A stretch of 64,000 nucleotides of DNA. It comes from Trogon surrucura (taxonomy: Eukaryota > Chordata > Aves > Trogoniformes > Trogonidae). The translations under genes were made by a program, and so were the position numbers. Where the stretch lies: assembly GCA_020746105.1 (NCBI GenBank), contig CM036618.1, positions 113,467,308 to 113,531,307 of the forward strand, written 5' to 3'. Each line of letters begins with the position of its first letter. Within the stretch, counting starts at the first letter, position 1. Shown piece after piece: positions 23,179-37,425 of the stretch. The notes beneath the pieces are model-generated. The model did no database searches, was not told the DNA's origin, and saw only the letters and a list, made by a program, of their open reading frames with translations.

Positions 23179-26100
23179 TTTTCCTGGGCTCATGTCTAGG
23201 TTTTTTTCTCTGCCGTTCAAGTATCCTTTATTTCTCATCATTTCCACCAAAAGGCAGATATTCATCTCTCCCTGCTCTCCGGCTGCCTTTCTTTTCCATT
23301 TTCCAGCCATCTCTGAAGGCAGAGACCTTGTGGCACCTGCCATACATCTGCAGCTAGAGAATGTGATCTGCCCCACACAGCTCACCCGTGAGTACTACTC
23401 TCCCAGGAGGAGGAAAAGGAGATTTATCCAGCACTGCCCTACTCGCAGACACCAGGTTTTAACCCACAATTCCCTGCCCTGAATGCAGCAGCTCGTGTGA
23501 CCACTTCATATAGAACTACATTCCTTAGAAGGCTCTGCTTTCCCTGACTTGTGGCTGTAGGACTGGTAACCACTTCTCTGTGTGGGAGTCCAGGACAATG
23601 CTGTAATTAACAAAGTTATTAATAATCAGATAACTTAGTAGCAGTCAGAGGATGGGAAGCCACATAAACAATTGCTGGAAAATTCTCCTGTGGAAAAAGC
23701 TGTGATTTGTGCAATGTTTTGAGATAAGACGTTGCTTATCTCTTTTAAATCATGCATTTCTTTGTCTGCAGCAACATCTTGGATCTCTCCTGGCCTGTGA
23801 AAACTCAAAAATCAGAAAATTCAAGGAAAACCCCCCAGAATGGTAAAGGAACAAGGCTCATACACAAATGGAAAGAACTAGCAATAATACCAGTGTTGCT
23901 GCCAGAGACAGCAGAACAGTGGAGGCTGGTCTTTCTTGCTGGCTCATTAAGTAGAACCCTCACGAATAAGTCAGAAATGGTTTCCCCTCAGAAAATCCGT
24001 TCAGCGAAATTATCCACCCACGAATAAGTGTCAAGACAAATCTTTTCACCTTGCCCTGATAGTTCTGATAATGTCAAATCAGTGTGTTTCAGTCCTCCTG
24101 ATGATTTGTTCCAGTGACAGAAAATGCTGCTTCACAACTTTTTCTGTTAAATTCCATTTTGGCTTTACACAAACATATTAACATTCATTTTCATTTTAAT
24201 GGACCTTGCCATTTGCAGCATTAGTGTTTTGGCTTTAACATTTTTTAAAGCCAAATGTGTGCTGCCTACTTTCCTGTGGGTTGCTTTCGTGTTACTTGAC
24301 GAAAATATCAATCAACATTATCATGAAATCTGGATTATGTGTTTATCCAGCACTGGGCTGGGCTGAGAGCTTGGGAAAGAGGGTTTTTGCAGTAAAATCT
24401 CAACCTTTTTGATTGTATTTATGAATTACAACAGAGTTTGGAAACGCTGGAATTTGCAGTGTGGTAGAAGACCTATTTTTTACTTCCTTTCATTTGTAAA
24501 CACAAACACATACTAATGGTTTTGAATTCAAAAAGCCTTCAATCAATTAGTTTATTGATACTTATTTAACAAGGATTTCTGGCACGTACCTGTTCTGCCT
24601 TCCTTTACCTCCTTCAGCCTGATCACCTCCTTAGCTCACTGTGTTGTCCCTCCTGGGTAAATATTTTCTGCTGTCAGAGCAGAGAGGCAACAGTATTGTC
24701 ATGATGAGATACACGAGCATGAGGAGTTGCTTTTAGGGTGCTTTTAGGGCTAGGTAAGGCCCAGCATGAACAGGGCATATTTCCATGGGAAATCTCCAGA
24801 ATATGGGACCATGCAAGAAGTCACCTCCCAGCTGAGTGCTAGTCCCAGGGGCATGGTTTCCTCAGCAACTTCAGTCTGGTAGGGTCACCTCCCTTCCTCC
24901 CAACTCCCTGGACCCAGCACCAATTTATGTATGTCCTCTGCCCAGCTGGAAAGTGGCACATAGGAGATGTATGCCTCTTGCTTCATGTCCAGTATAATAT
25001 AAAGAGTACTAGACTATCCAGCTCAGTGAGTCATCTAGGTGAGAACATTTTTCCTTTATTCATTTTCTTCCATTTCCCAAGTCCTTTCCTCCAGCACTAT
25101 CACCTGCTAGGCATTATAAGAAAGGTTCCTCATAACCAAAGCTTCAGATGCAAAACTCTTCTGAGTCACCCACTAAGGAGATGTCAGCTTGCAAGTACAG
25201 AAGGAAAGTTGTAATCTCACCCGTAGCCTTTTTTAAGTCTCTGCTTTGGAAAACATCTACTGTCCTTGCAGACTAGTTGGAAGAGGGGATTTCAGCCTTT
25301 CTCAATTAGCAGCTATTAATACTCTTCTAAGCGACCTCCAGTCCCATGTACGGGTGTCTTAAAACAAGGCCAGTATCTTCTACCTACCTTTCCTGCGCCC
25401 TAATGAAATTCTCACTCTCAGACAGAGAGTGGGACACAACTCTGCCTGGGTATGCCTATAAATAACAACACAGAAGAAATGTATCTCCAAAAAGGAGGTC
25501 TGTAGAGGCACAGCCCTTCATGTAGCACTAATAAGGGGTCCATTTCTCAAAACCCATGCTCTTGGGAAGTAGGGCAAGTTAATGTTCATGTTTCAAACAG
25601 GTTGAGACATTCACTTCTGGTAAGTACATGTGGGAAATATTAGATATCAATGCAAATTTTCTCCAGCAAGCAGCAATGTGGTCTTAATGAGCAAGATTTA
25701 ACTCAGTAAAAACAGAAGAAATTTATCTTTCCTGCCCAGTGCTTGCTGCACGGCTGGCTATGATAAGTTGTCTTCTTTTTAAAGACTGTAGCAAATTAAC
25801 TTCTTTATGCAGGCCTCTTTTATAAAATGCCTGCGCTGATGCCAGGGAGCCGCTTCTTTCTCGTGAAAGCACCTGCTCTGCTCCTGCTAAGGAATGAGTG
25901 AGGAAGTCCAAACAAGTAAGTTATTTTTGCAATTTCTTTGCAGTAAGTAATAGCTCTGAGCTTGTGAAGAAGAGCTTCTCAGAAGGAAAAAATGTCTTTC
26001 ACCAAACCAAACTGAAGAGGCACGTGCCGAAAACCCAACCTTGAGCTGTTTGTACCCTTGATCAGCCCATCCAACTTGATGTCCCACGTATGGCTTCTTC

Positions 26101-29100
26101 CTGACCAGAGGGTGAGCCATTTCTCCTGCTTCTGGGACAGTAAGAGGTACAATTGGAAATACTATGGTAGTCATTCAGGTACAAGGTGTGGGGTGAGGAG
26201 GAGATACATGAATCGCATCCTTCCAGGAGTTGCAGATTTCCTTCTGGCCCCTTAAAAAAGAGGGAAGTAGGGAAAACAGTTTACACCAAAACCCATCTCT
26301 AGGACTTGCAGCCTGGTGGGGGCAGCTTTGGAGGTGCATCAGTTCCTGATTTGCTCCAGGATGTGATGAAAATTGTCATGTAAACTCCAGGGTTTCAAGC
26401 TATTGCATGTTATTTCTTGGTCAGTACTGCTGGGTTTCTCTTTGGAAGAAGTCAATGTTTGTCTTACACAAACATTTTCTGCAGAGGTTAATGCAGAGTG
26501 TAGCTGACTTTGTAACGCTGCTTTTGCTCCGATGCTTTGATAAGAGTTTTCTGAAGGTAAAATGTTAGATTAGTGAATATTTGAATATGTAAATTGGAAG
26601 ATTTTAATCGAGAAACAATTTTCTCTTGCATTCGCATAAATCAATAAGTTTTCCCACATGGGCTCCTATTCATGTACCCACGTATTTTCCCCTGGAAAAA
26701 TCCAGTACTGGCTTTATGAGGCATGTCCTTTTGCTAAGCAAGCTAATTTTTCTCAGTATTTAACTTGGTGTTTTTTTAATGTAAATGCCTACTTACAGTT
26801 TTCATCCTTCTCTCTATGTTTATTTTAAGAAATCTCAAATGAACAAACTTGTTGTGACATTCCCTGTACTCATAATGAAAAGCACACCCACTGAACTAGA
26901 AGCAAGTGAGCTGGCGGAGGGGCTTTTACTTTGTTTAAAAAAAAAAAAAATTAGTTTGCAAAGAAAAGGGAGGTTTTGGAGAAGAAATATCTATTTATGA
27001 TTTGACTTTAGCAGAAAATGTGGGAAAACATATTAAATTATGAGAACATTTTCATTTAACAACATCATTTCAATTGCTGATCATTTCCAAATTGCATTTG
27101 TAGTTTAGAATTCTCTGTGAGAGAAAAAAAAAGAAACCAGAACAGAGAATAAATAAGCTGGATTGAAAAGCTGTTAAGAAAGCCCAAAGCCAAGCGAAAC
27201 CTTCCATTTGAGATTGAGCAAAATACATTCAAGATAAGCTTAATTATTTTGTGCATCTTTCATTTCAGCCACTAAGCTGAATGTCTGTTATTCATCAAGG
27301 ACAACTACTTTGTTTAATTAAGCATAAGAAATAAGTCTGTATACAAGTTAGTGAATTTTTGCTTGCCTTAAGCCTCATGTTCTCTGCAGCTGGTTCCTGG
27401 TATATGTTGCAGTTGGGCAGCAAGAGTGAGACACAGATATACAAAAATCGTAAAAATTTTGTTTGGACAGGAGGAATAGTGTCTCTGGTTGCCCCCAGGC
27501 AGAACGAGCTCTGCTTCATGTCCAGCTGGATGCACAGGGACCAAGCCACCTGCTGAGGCTGCCCTGCACCCTCTCTCCTGGGCTGGTGGAGCTGCTTTTG
27601 GAAGGTCTCAGCCTCACCTCTCAAATCCTCCCTTTGTTGGCAATTCCATGTGGTGTTAGCAATGCCAGAAGTGGGAGGACTGTCATGCAAGGACGTGTTG
27701 GATGCATAGTTGGTGATGTGACATGATGGGCTCTAACTTCACCATCTCCGAAGCCACATCCCAGCAATGTCTAGGGGACTTAGGCAGGGGAAAAAAGTAG
27801 GAGGAAGAAGCCATACAATGTGCCAGGCGCACCCTGTGGACTGATTTTTGGGTATTTCTTCTTTCTGCTGCCTCAGCTGTGGGGCAGCTCTTGGTGAACT
27901 CAGCAAGAATGGGAAAACTGGTGACCCACAGGGTATATCTATGGGATGCAGCATGGCACCATGGCATGGGGTTCTGGGACTGCAGGGACAGCTTGGTGCT
28001 GGCCCCAGGAGGTGAAAGAAAGGGTGTGACTGCACTACACCTCCCAGCAGAACTGATCAGTCCTGGCAGAGTACTCTGCATGCTCAATTTAGCTCTGCCA
28101 GGCTGCACTGGGATCTCAGAGAAGCTCTGACTGGTGCACAGAAACGACCTGCATTTGTGAGACCTGCAGCATATGGCTTCTTCCTCTGGGAAGCAAGAAG
28201 TGTAAGCTGGGGGACCTTTGAAGACAGGCTAAGGATACAGTGGTATGACTGCTAGTCAGCACTGCCCTGCAAGTCCCATCTGCCTTCCCCTGGAGATGCC
28301 CTCTCTTCCCAAGCTACCTTGCAGTGTGAACCACAGTCAGTTTTGCTTTCCAGGCCTGTGGCACATGTGAAGTTGCAAAAGACATCAGCCCCCAGCTGCT
28401 AGCACTGATCCTGCTGTCACGGTGTGCTGCTGTCACATTGCTGGCTGAGGGCCAGTCCAAGAAGATCTGGTAGGCTCATGCCGTAGTGTCAGGGTCATCT
28501 TATTGCACAGGCTTCAAGCAGAGGGCTTCAGGATACAGAGCTCTGCCAGTGGCTGTCCACCTCCTTGTCTCCATGTTCACACCTTCCAAAAGAATGCTTT
28601 CTCTGACAGGCACAACCACATTTGGGAATAAACCCTTGAGGCTGCCAGCAAGATTACCCCAAGTGAAGCCCTGATCTGAGCAGCAGCTCCCTCTGCACAG
28701 GTGTATCCCTCAGATTTAATGTTTTTGATTCCTTGGCTGCTTTATTTTTTTTTCTTTCTCTCCTCGCTTCGCTTCAATACTTATTCCAGGTAAAGCGTGC
28801 AGGGGAGCAGTGCCAGCAGTATATGTAGGGATTTGAAGATATGAATCTCATTAACACTAATAGCATTAATTACACTGCAAAATAAAGTAGCCATGAAAAT
28901 ATATCCCACGGGATCTAAGGCAAAGATTCATTTGTTCAGGCCAAATAGCCATTCTCAAAACTGCCTGCCAGGGAGAGTGTTCTGTGAACAGCGGCTGAAG
29001 AAAAATGTGTTTATCCTGACCATGAGGGGCCATTTCTCCTCTCAGAGTTGCCTGTCAAGGAGGGACAAAGAGACTGGACGAGCTCAAAGCATTAGCACCA

Positions 29101-31859
29101 GTGAAAGTATTACGAAAGGTACTGGAAACATAAATGATCTTTGGTTTTGCACACTGTACCTGTTTGACCAAATAGGAATTTTAGCATAATGCCAGACAAT
29201 TAAGCAGTATGAGTCCCCAGGACATCGGTGACTGCAGTTGGAAATCAGTGGAGAGGATGAAATGCTAATAAAAGCAGAATTGCTAGGCAGGATTGAATAA
29301 CTGCTCATAACATTTTCGCTACTGGGAAGGCATAGGACCCCCTAGGAAATAGCAATCTGTCCAAAATAAAATTATTTCCTGACTTCTACCAACTAGTGGC
29401 TGCTCCAAAGCTGGGACATGTGGATTTCTAACCTTTCCAAAAAGCTGCTATCTAAATTTTCACTGCTGCAGCTGAGCACCTTCTCCTTAACCATAGAAGT
29501 AGCTAATGTGGGCTTGTCTCCTATTACATTCTTGACATTAATGATATATCCTGATATAGGGATATAGTTTCGCTGGCTTTTTTTGATAGGGGAGGGAGAG
29601 GGGAGATAATTGTATTTCTTGGTTTTGTAAATTTGGAGCTGTTCTGCTTTGGCTGTGATTGTCCAGTGACCAAATAGCAGAAAGTCTGGACCAGTCTTCT
29701 ATAAAAATGTCTCCTGGAGCTCCAGAAAAGAAAAACAGCTCAGAATCCTCATGGCATCAAGAAGCTGCCTACAGCAAGTATCTGTCCAACAGACAGGAGA
29801 AGCATCTCTGTGCCAAACACCAGAAACACCTGGGTCTGGATGCAGCCATGGGGCTCAGGTAGTGGTTCGTCTGCGGTTTGACAGAGCTCTCCGGCATTGG
29901 TGCGCACAGCTCAGAACTCCCTCCTAGTCATGTCCTTCACAGGATGATGGAAGTACCATCAAACCCAGCAGCTTCCAGTCTAAGTGTGAACTGGCCCTTG
30001 CTGCATGCAAGCATCCGTTTCATCATGAAGGGAAGAAGAAATCTAGGATGTAAGTATTTCATCTGAGAGAAAAGCAGTCTCTGTTGCAACGTACAATGAC
30101 ATCAGAGACAAGGCTTAGCCTGGCGCTCAAGTAGATGATTCTGGACACATTTTCTACCATTCTTGGGGTTAGGCACTTGGTCGGAGAAGTCAGCTCTTTC
30201 CATTACTCCATGGGCAGTGGGGCCAATGCAGGACATTCCTTCTTCCAAAAAAAGAAAGAACTTTCTTGTCCCAAAAGAAGCTTGGCATTAGATAACGTTG
30301 GTTTGCTTTGGGTTGCATACCCAAAGCTGAAGGTGAAATATGAACTAGAGCTTGGGTGGAGTAGAGTGGGAAGGAAGAGCTCTTTCAAAGTTATTTTTAC
30401 TGCTTTGACACCCACCTTTTCTTGGAATGCCATTGCTGTGGGTGAGGTTTTCTGCTCATCTTCCTTAGAGAAGGAAGCATCACGAGGATGACGGATATTT
30501 ACAAAGGGCTTGGAACAGCACCTCACTCCAAAAATACCCAAACAGAGGCCAGCTGAACAAGAGCCAGAGTAATAAATCCTTAGGCAAGTGAGGCAATGGG
30601 GATGGAAGTGTTGCTTGGTAGTGTCATTGCTTTTTAAATGATGCTGTCTATTTTCCAGTCAATTGGTGGGATGGCTGTGGTTGAGGGCCACATTGATCCT
30701 ACTCAACAGTGTAAAGGGTTAAGTGAGCAGGTGGATGGTTTAGTGGATGGGCAAAGGCATACTAACCTCAGGGCTGGTGCAGGTGTTTTATCACTGAAAA
30801 CTGTTGTCATCAGTGTGCCACAAAAGCAGTGGGGGTGCTGATGGAGAATGGATGAATGTGGACCATGAGATGGGGCATGGACTGACTGAAGACATTCCTT
30901 CACCCACAACTGAGTTTAGGTCCCAAGAATTAACTTTTGTCTAGAACCCTAAACATCAGCAAAACTGGCATATGATATACGTGTTGATGGGCACAAGGGG
31001 AGGTCATCATTTCCCATGCTAGCCGGGAGAGTGATGCCAGGCTCATGGTGCAGAGGGTTGGTCTGTCAGTGCCTGGGTTTTTTCTTACTGTTGAAACGGA
31101 AAACAGCTGGCCATCTTCCATCCAGCCATCACTGGATATCAGTCCAACTCCTTGCTCTGCCACAAATCCCTTGTGCACAGTCCAGCATGCTGAAAGGTCA
31201 CCTGGCAGCCTGCAGAAGCTGGATGTGAAGGGTGTAAGCCCTGCCGTGGAGCTGGGCTGTGATTCAGGGCTGAAGAGACCACAAGACCTAAAATCCACCC
31301 AAGTCACTCTGCTTCTTGTTACCTTGGACTGGGCACTTGTCATGGCCTAGAAATAGACAGGAAGAAACACGCCTGTCACACTGATGGAAATTTGATGGCC
31401 TGAGTCTGGGTCATCCATAAGTCGAGGTCGCTTACACTGCCACCCCTTGAAACGGTGTCTGAAAGGAGATTTGTAGGAGTCTGTGAACTGCTCAGGCACT
31501 TGCGGGATGAGATATATAAATGTATGAGATTGCTGGCTGAAGTCAAGTGAAAAACAAAAATAGCCCAGAGTCTTTACAGAATAGGCAGCCTTCATTCAAG
31601 TGCACCATGTCACAGAGAAACCAGAACACATTTTTCCACAGACGGGTTTACAGCTTGTGAACTCGTTGGAAGGACAACGACTGCTGGCCCTTACACCCAG
31701 GTCAGTCTGCAATATAGCTGAATGCATGCTTATACTGGTTTATTTCCAAAGGCATTCACAGTGAGAAGGTCTGACTTTTCTCAGCTAAAAGCCAATTGCC
31801 TGATTTTTTGGTCTTAAGGCTGGGGGACATTTGCCAAGACACTGGAAACTTTCCCATGG
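23179..31859. other. Unique non-coding DNA, 8.7 kb
   Basis: No gene, CR1 piece or other element recognised. Frames reach 141 codons (27683-28108, minus) but show no family features. An A14 run lies at 26937-26950. The block about 24050-24480 is AT-rich, free of repeats, and contains many homeodomain-like TAAT cores. Confidence 0.5.
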
Positions 31860-31940
31860 GATAAACTGCTGACAGTGTGGTTAGATGAACTGGGGCAGTA
31901 CTCAGCAAATTGAGCCTCAGTTTCCCTATTCTGAAGAGCT
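31860..31940 (+). repeat. MIR-type SINE relic (core region)
   Basis: The stretch containing CTGGGGCAG ... TTGAGCCTCAGTTTCCC follows the central part of MIR-type tRNA-derived SINEs (normally 'gacctTGGGCAAGTCACttaacctctctGAGCCTCAGTTTCCtcatctg'). The flanks cannot be aligned by eye. Such copies are very old, and this one is short and diverged. Confidence 0.45.
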
Positions 31941-34900
31941 TCCAGCCTCGTTGGAGCTGCTGTGGAAAGTGAAGTTACAACTGTCCTTCATGTCAGCAAC
32001 TTGCTGTGCCTGAGCAAAGATGCAGAGAAGCTCGTCTGTCTAGGAAACCTGAAGTGCTGTGACAACAACTTACACTAATCAGGTTCTCTGACACAGTTTT
32101 GAACATGCACTCTGGGTAGATTATTCCAGCTTCCCTTACTTAGCAACAATGACTAATGCAAGGCTTAGGTGATCTTTAAAACAAGACTTTGGTATTGCTG
32201 TCTGTGGCACTGAAACCACGGAGATTGATTGCAGATGCAGCAAGCAGCTTTGACAGATGAATGTTCCAAGTGTAAACATTTGGAAAGTCAATAAAGGTAA
32301 TAAATCTGTGCAGTGTATAGGAAAAAAATAGCTGAATAAAGTCTTTTGGGGGTGTTTGCCCTGGACAGCGCAGAGCCCTGACAGTTCTGGAAACAGCTAT
32401 CATTATTATACATTGCATTTGATTGCTTTATTTCATCACAAGAACCCATAGGCAAAGCACGATGTGCTGCAGTGTGCATTTAGCTAAGAGGTGGTCAGAA
32501 TGTGGAATTTTTTGTTCTTCTGATATTTAGTTTATTTAGAAGAGATTGCAAGATTTTGAAAACGGGATGTCCAAGTTCCCTTTTCAGAACTTACGTAAAA
32601 TCAAACTTGCAAAGGTTTTATAAATGCCTAAAGGTGCAGGTAGATCTGTACCTTTAGGCATTTGGGATGCCCAGGAGGACCACATGTAGCAATTGGGGTC
32701 TAATCTATGGGTGCTTTTTGGATATTTCAGGAAGCTTTCCTGCATCTTACAGCTTTCTCAACGATTGAAAAAACAGCTGTCTAGAACCTTAGTTAATTAC
32801 TGAAAAGGGAGGTTTGGCCAATCAGACTCTTTGAACCTGATATTAAAGTTGCTCTGCAAACTAGGTTTTCTACACAAAATCCAGAAATTCAAAAATGTGT
32901 ATTAATAGTGCCAGGTCCTCATATTCTCAGCAGTAGAAGTGCTCAGCTTCACGGATATTCCCAACAGAGTCAAGGAAAGTGAAGTGATGTTGTAGTTGGT
33001 AGCAGACTCCATCGCAGAATTTAAATAATATTAATTCTCATGGGCATGTCAGAAATTATAGGCTCCAGTCTTGTGCTCCTGAAGTCACTGGAGTGAGGAC
33101 AATTAGCAGTAAGCAGTCTCTGCGAATACCTCATGAATCCAAGACGATATCATTCAAGTCTTCTTTGCCTCAGGATTTAGGGTGACTGCCTTAAAGCCAT
33201 GGGTAAGATAGCCCTCAGTGAGATACAAAAATCTTCAAAGACAAATGACAACAAAAGGTACAGAATTACTCTGCTTTGTTAGATACTTGTTATAGTTCTC
33301 ATTTTGCTTCTCCTTGTTCCTCCCTTGCCTCCCTCCGCCCCATGCAAAGTGCATTAGTTTCCATAGAAACAAGATGTGCAGGATGGGTTCCTCTGTATCC
33401 TCGAGTGGGATTCAGGCAGCAGCAGATATTCTCTTCTTAGATATATTGTTGTAAAAAAAAAAAAAAAGAAAAAAGAGACCTTTACCAAAATCACCTGAGA
33501 AAAACACAAGCAAGCTGCCACCCTGCTCCTGGAACAGTTTGTGTTTTCTGCCACAGCTCAAGCAGTGCTTGTTCCTTCTTGTAAAACCAGACCATGTGGG
33601 TACACACACTTACAAACCTGCACCCATCTGTCCCAGGTGATGCTATATCAGGATGCACAGACCACTGTGGAAGCAGCCGTGCTTGCCTTGGGCTGGGGCT
33701 GAACACAGAAACCCAGCAGCAACCAGGAGCCAGCTTGGGCAACACGCACGGTGCTGCGAAACTCGGTGGTGCTTTAGATGAAAGAGTCCCATTTCCCTAG
33801 AAATCCATGCGGGGACCCGTCCTGCGTTACAGTGCTTGCATGATTTCACCTCCCATCTCTTCACATAGCTCCTAACTGACACATTTCTGAGTGGTTTGAG
33901 ACAGTGCATCAATTTTTCTCTTTATTAAATTATGATAACTTCATTTGAGCAGGCATCTTAACCAAGAAACAAACCCATAATATTTTAAGTCTTTGTGAAA
34001 TAATTTTAAAAGATAATTTAATGAAAGGATCTTTTTCATATATGGATGACCCTTGCTGAGAAATGAGCTTTATATTTAATGTCCACGTGCTCAAACAACT
34101 GAGGTCAATAGCTACTCACCCAAATTCTTTGCTGCCTCTTTTCAAAGCTGATGAGGGCTATACAGTCATTTTAAAAGCAGTCTTGATCAAGTTCAATTAA
34201 TTCTGTTTGTTTATGGTAAGGTGTGTTCTAAGTAACTCACACTTCCACTTCTTCCACCTTCATTTCCATTTTCCTAGATAATTACATTTTAAAATCATCA
34301 GTTAATTGCAGTGTGCTGTGACATCAACCTCTGTAGGCTTGAAGGTATCAGTTCACACATTGCAATAGCTACAAAGTACAAAGGATTCCTCTAAACAAAA
34401 TGAGTCATGTCATTCTGCCAATTATAGCCCATTCAAAGCTAGAAACTCAGAGCAATGTCAAGAATACTTATAGGGGTTGGATTCTTTACCAGTTATCAGT
34501 TACTATGATATTCGTAACTTTTGCCTAGTGCAGAAGTAAGTCTGGTCTATTAGCAGAAGATTTACATACCTGATGAATGGAAAAGGGAGGAAAACCCCAA
34601 TTAATTTTGATTTGTGATAATATCTGGATGTCATGAGCTTGCCAAAAGCCATCTAACAGTATTGCAAAAAACCCGAAAGAATACCAACTCTCCAGATGCA
34701 GTCTCTTCAGAGCCCTGAAACCGCCTTTTGATTTTATTTTCTGAAATCCAATGTGTCCACTCCCAATTGACAGTAATGCTCTCAGGGAGGTCTCAGACAC
34801 AGGGGATTCTAGGAAACAGCCATCTAGGAGCTTGATGGTTTCTTTGTAAAACGATGACTAGGTCTCTCACAGAGCTGCATTTCCCACTCTTCCTCTACTG

Positions 34901-37424
34901 GTACCTCCAGCGGCCTCCACTGCCTCCAGGTTTCAGCATGGCACCCTCCCAGACCTAAAAAAGGAATCCAGGTATAAAAATCTCACGGTATACTGAAGCA
35001 ATACTGAGACCATCTTCAGTCATAGCTCCATGATGGCAGCAGCTCCTCCTCTGAGGGTAGAAATCGCGACTGTCACCACGTGTATTACTCAGAATCCAGG
35101 CATGGTTGCCTTTCAGCAGTTTTTTCCCATTTTTCCCCTGTGCTGTGCCTAGATGCAGACTATTGCTTCTTTCTTAGACAATCGACTATGTGGAGACCTT
35201 TATTTTGTAAACCACCTGTATTTATAAACTGACAGATAGTTCCTCTACCTGTGTACATGAGGGCTGTAATATTGAGATGCCAGCATTTTGGTTTGGAGTG
35301 ACTGCTGCCTGTTCAGCTGAAAAAACAGCTGCAGATGAGAGATCTGTTCTGCATTTCCATCATCTCTGGGCCTTGCTCTGTGCCTGCTAGGCTACCTCCT
35401 TTGTTCTTCTAGCAAGCAGTTCTGGCTCCAAGATGTGCAGATCACCCCTTCTGCTCACAGATCACCCTCCTGCCCGCCGGTTTAGCCCATGACCCTCCAA
35501 CCATCATGCCTTGCTTTCCACAATGATTTCACTTGTAAGGGTTTTATCTCTTGAGTATCCGTTCTAATTTCAAATTTAATCTGCTGCAAATTTGCCAGGA
35601 CAGCTCATCCCCTTCTAATGATCTGGCAAAGCTGTGACAGGCATATTTATCCAGAAGGAGGACCTGATTCCCAGGGAAGTTAATGAGCGCTTCCACTTTT
35701 GCCACAGCAGCATAATGAAAAGTACACATTCCACTGTTAAATGAACTGATGGGTCGCTATCCTGGCAAGTGAATGCTGCAGTGGTGTTCAGCTCTCCTCA
35801 GTAATATCATAGCTAATGAGCTGGCTCTTTATGTGGCTGGATTGATAGGGAAACATTGAAGGCATCACAATTTTTATTTACTTGAAACTGGACTTAACCT
35901 CCATCGTTTGCCAAGGGATTTGCATTCCAACGGCAGTTTTAAGATCAAGCACCTCTTTTATTCCCTATAACTGCTCTCCTGTTGGCTAGTGAATACCATG
36001 ATTAAAGACCATGACTACCTTTTTCCAGGGCTTTATGAAAGTCTTAAACTTTTATTTTATTTTGCTTTCTCCATGCTGGAGAGACCTCTGTCCTGTCACC
36101 TTCCTTGCTTACTGTCACCAGCAGTGCTGCTCTTTGCTCTCACATCCGAGGACGTATTCACAAATGCCACCATCATCAGACCTCAAGCAAAATTTCACAC
36201 CCTGTTCTCTGTGGTGACACCATTTTTGGTGCCTCATAGCATTGTCACTGCTTTCCACGCCTGTGTGGTCAGTGCTTTTAACATGCCAAGTCGTGATTTT
36301 GCACCTCTTATTGAATTGGAGCCACTTTGGCTTTAGTTTCTGTGTCATTAATGGATTACCTTTAAGGATGATCTTTGATTTGCAAAGAAGTCCAGCACCA
36401 TTCTGGCCTCCGTTCTGTGTTTGTTTTATTTCCCAAACAAGTGTTTCCTCCCTGTAGTGAGATCATTTCTCCACCTCATTAATAACAGATTTTAATTTCC
36501 TTCTTTATTTTTTCTAACAGCAAAATCAGCTTACACCATGGGCAGATTCAGCTCCTTTTGAAGCAAGCACTACTTCCTGGCCCAAATCAAGAACTTAGGG
36601 CAGGAAGCTGATGCTTGTGCTCTTCTCAAGAACTGATGCCAGCGTTTGGCTGTGTGTCTAGTGAAACAAAGACCTTAAGACATATCTCAGCATCAACAAA
36701 CTCATATGAGTTTTCCCTCTTTAAGTAACACCCAAGGTTCAGTCTGAGAAGCACTGCTTGGATTACAGCTTGCATAAAGCCTGCCTTGAACCAAGCTGTC
36801 AAACCCACTCAGCTGGCAGGTTCTCCCTGCCCTGTCAGTTTTAAAGCACTATCAAAACCATTCTGCCTTCCAAGCTACCACAACAGCTTGTTCGCAGCAC
36901 TTTGGGTTTTAATTTCAATCAAGATTCCTTGAAACTAATTAGAGCAAATGTAATCATCCGAACCGCTCTTTGGATTGTCACTATTGATAGTTTATTCTCT
37001 GTTGGCAAGCAATGAAATGTAGCTTGAACTTCCAACTCCAGACGTCTAGGCAATCCCCATTCATATCTATTTATTCTACACAATTAATAGCATTTCTTGT
37101 AATTTGATTAAAGCACAGGAGATTTGTGGGGGCGCTTAGTTTTCTGTTATGGTGGTGGCAAAATTTGACACAGCTTCAGAAAGGTACCTTTTCCAGATAG
37201 TTTTGCTTTTTAAAAAAATAAATCTTTATCTTTAATCTGCTATAAAAATTCCCCCAAGTCCAGGTTAAAGTTCTTAACTCTCTACCAGCAGTGCTGTTTG
37301 CACACAATTAAATCTTCCTCAGCTAATATACTTCAGAGCTTTTAGAGGTTAGATATAAAAAGATCTTCTGTCATTCTCTTCCAAACTGATTGTATTTCCT
37401 CTCTCAGATAACAGGGAATTTGCG

Positions 37425-37425
<1 letters not shown>
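31941..37425. other. Unique non-coding DNA with a hairpin and possible conserved blocks
   Basis: No gene recognised. The longest frame (35989-36336, plus, 115 codons) has hydrophobic stretches but no family signature. Notable items are the perfect hairpin at 32622-32663 and an A15 run at 33453-33467. Three repeat-free blocks look like conserved non-coding DNA: about 33940-34510, 35540-35970 and 36850-37140. Confidence 0.5.
32622..32663 (+). repeat. Perfect 14-bp inverted repeat, extendable to a 19-bp hairpin
   Basis: AAATGCCTAAAGGT (32622-32635) is the exact reverse complement of ACCTTTAGGCATTT (32650-32663). The inner bases GCAGG and TCTGT continue the pairing if two G-U pairs are allowed, leaving a four-base loop TAGA. 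The G-U pairs occur only in plus-strand RNA, so that strand folds better. It could be a palindromic DNA-transposon relic or a structured RNA. I do not recognise it as a known microRNA. Confidence 0.85.

Noticed and set aside
31880-31920. Possible tRNA gene because of SINE-like sequence
   Set aside because: No cloverleaf could be drawn; only the MIR core is recognisable.
33058-33105. CTCCTGAAGTCACTGGAGT, resembling part of an old bird/reptile repeat
   Set aside because: Too short and too diverged to call without a profile search.
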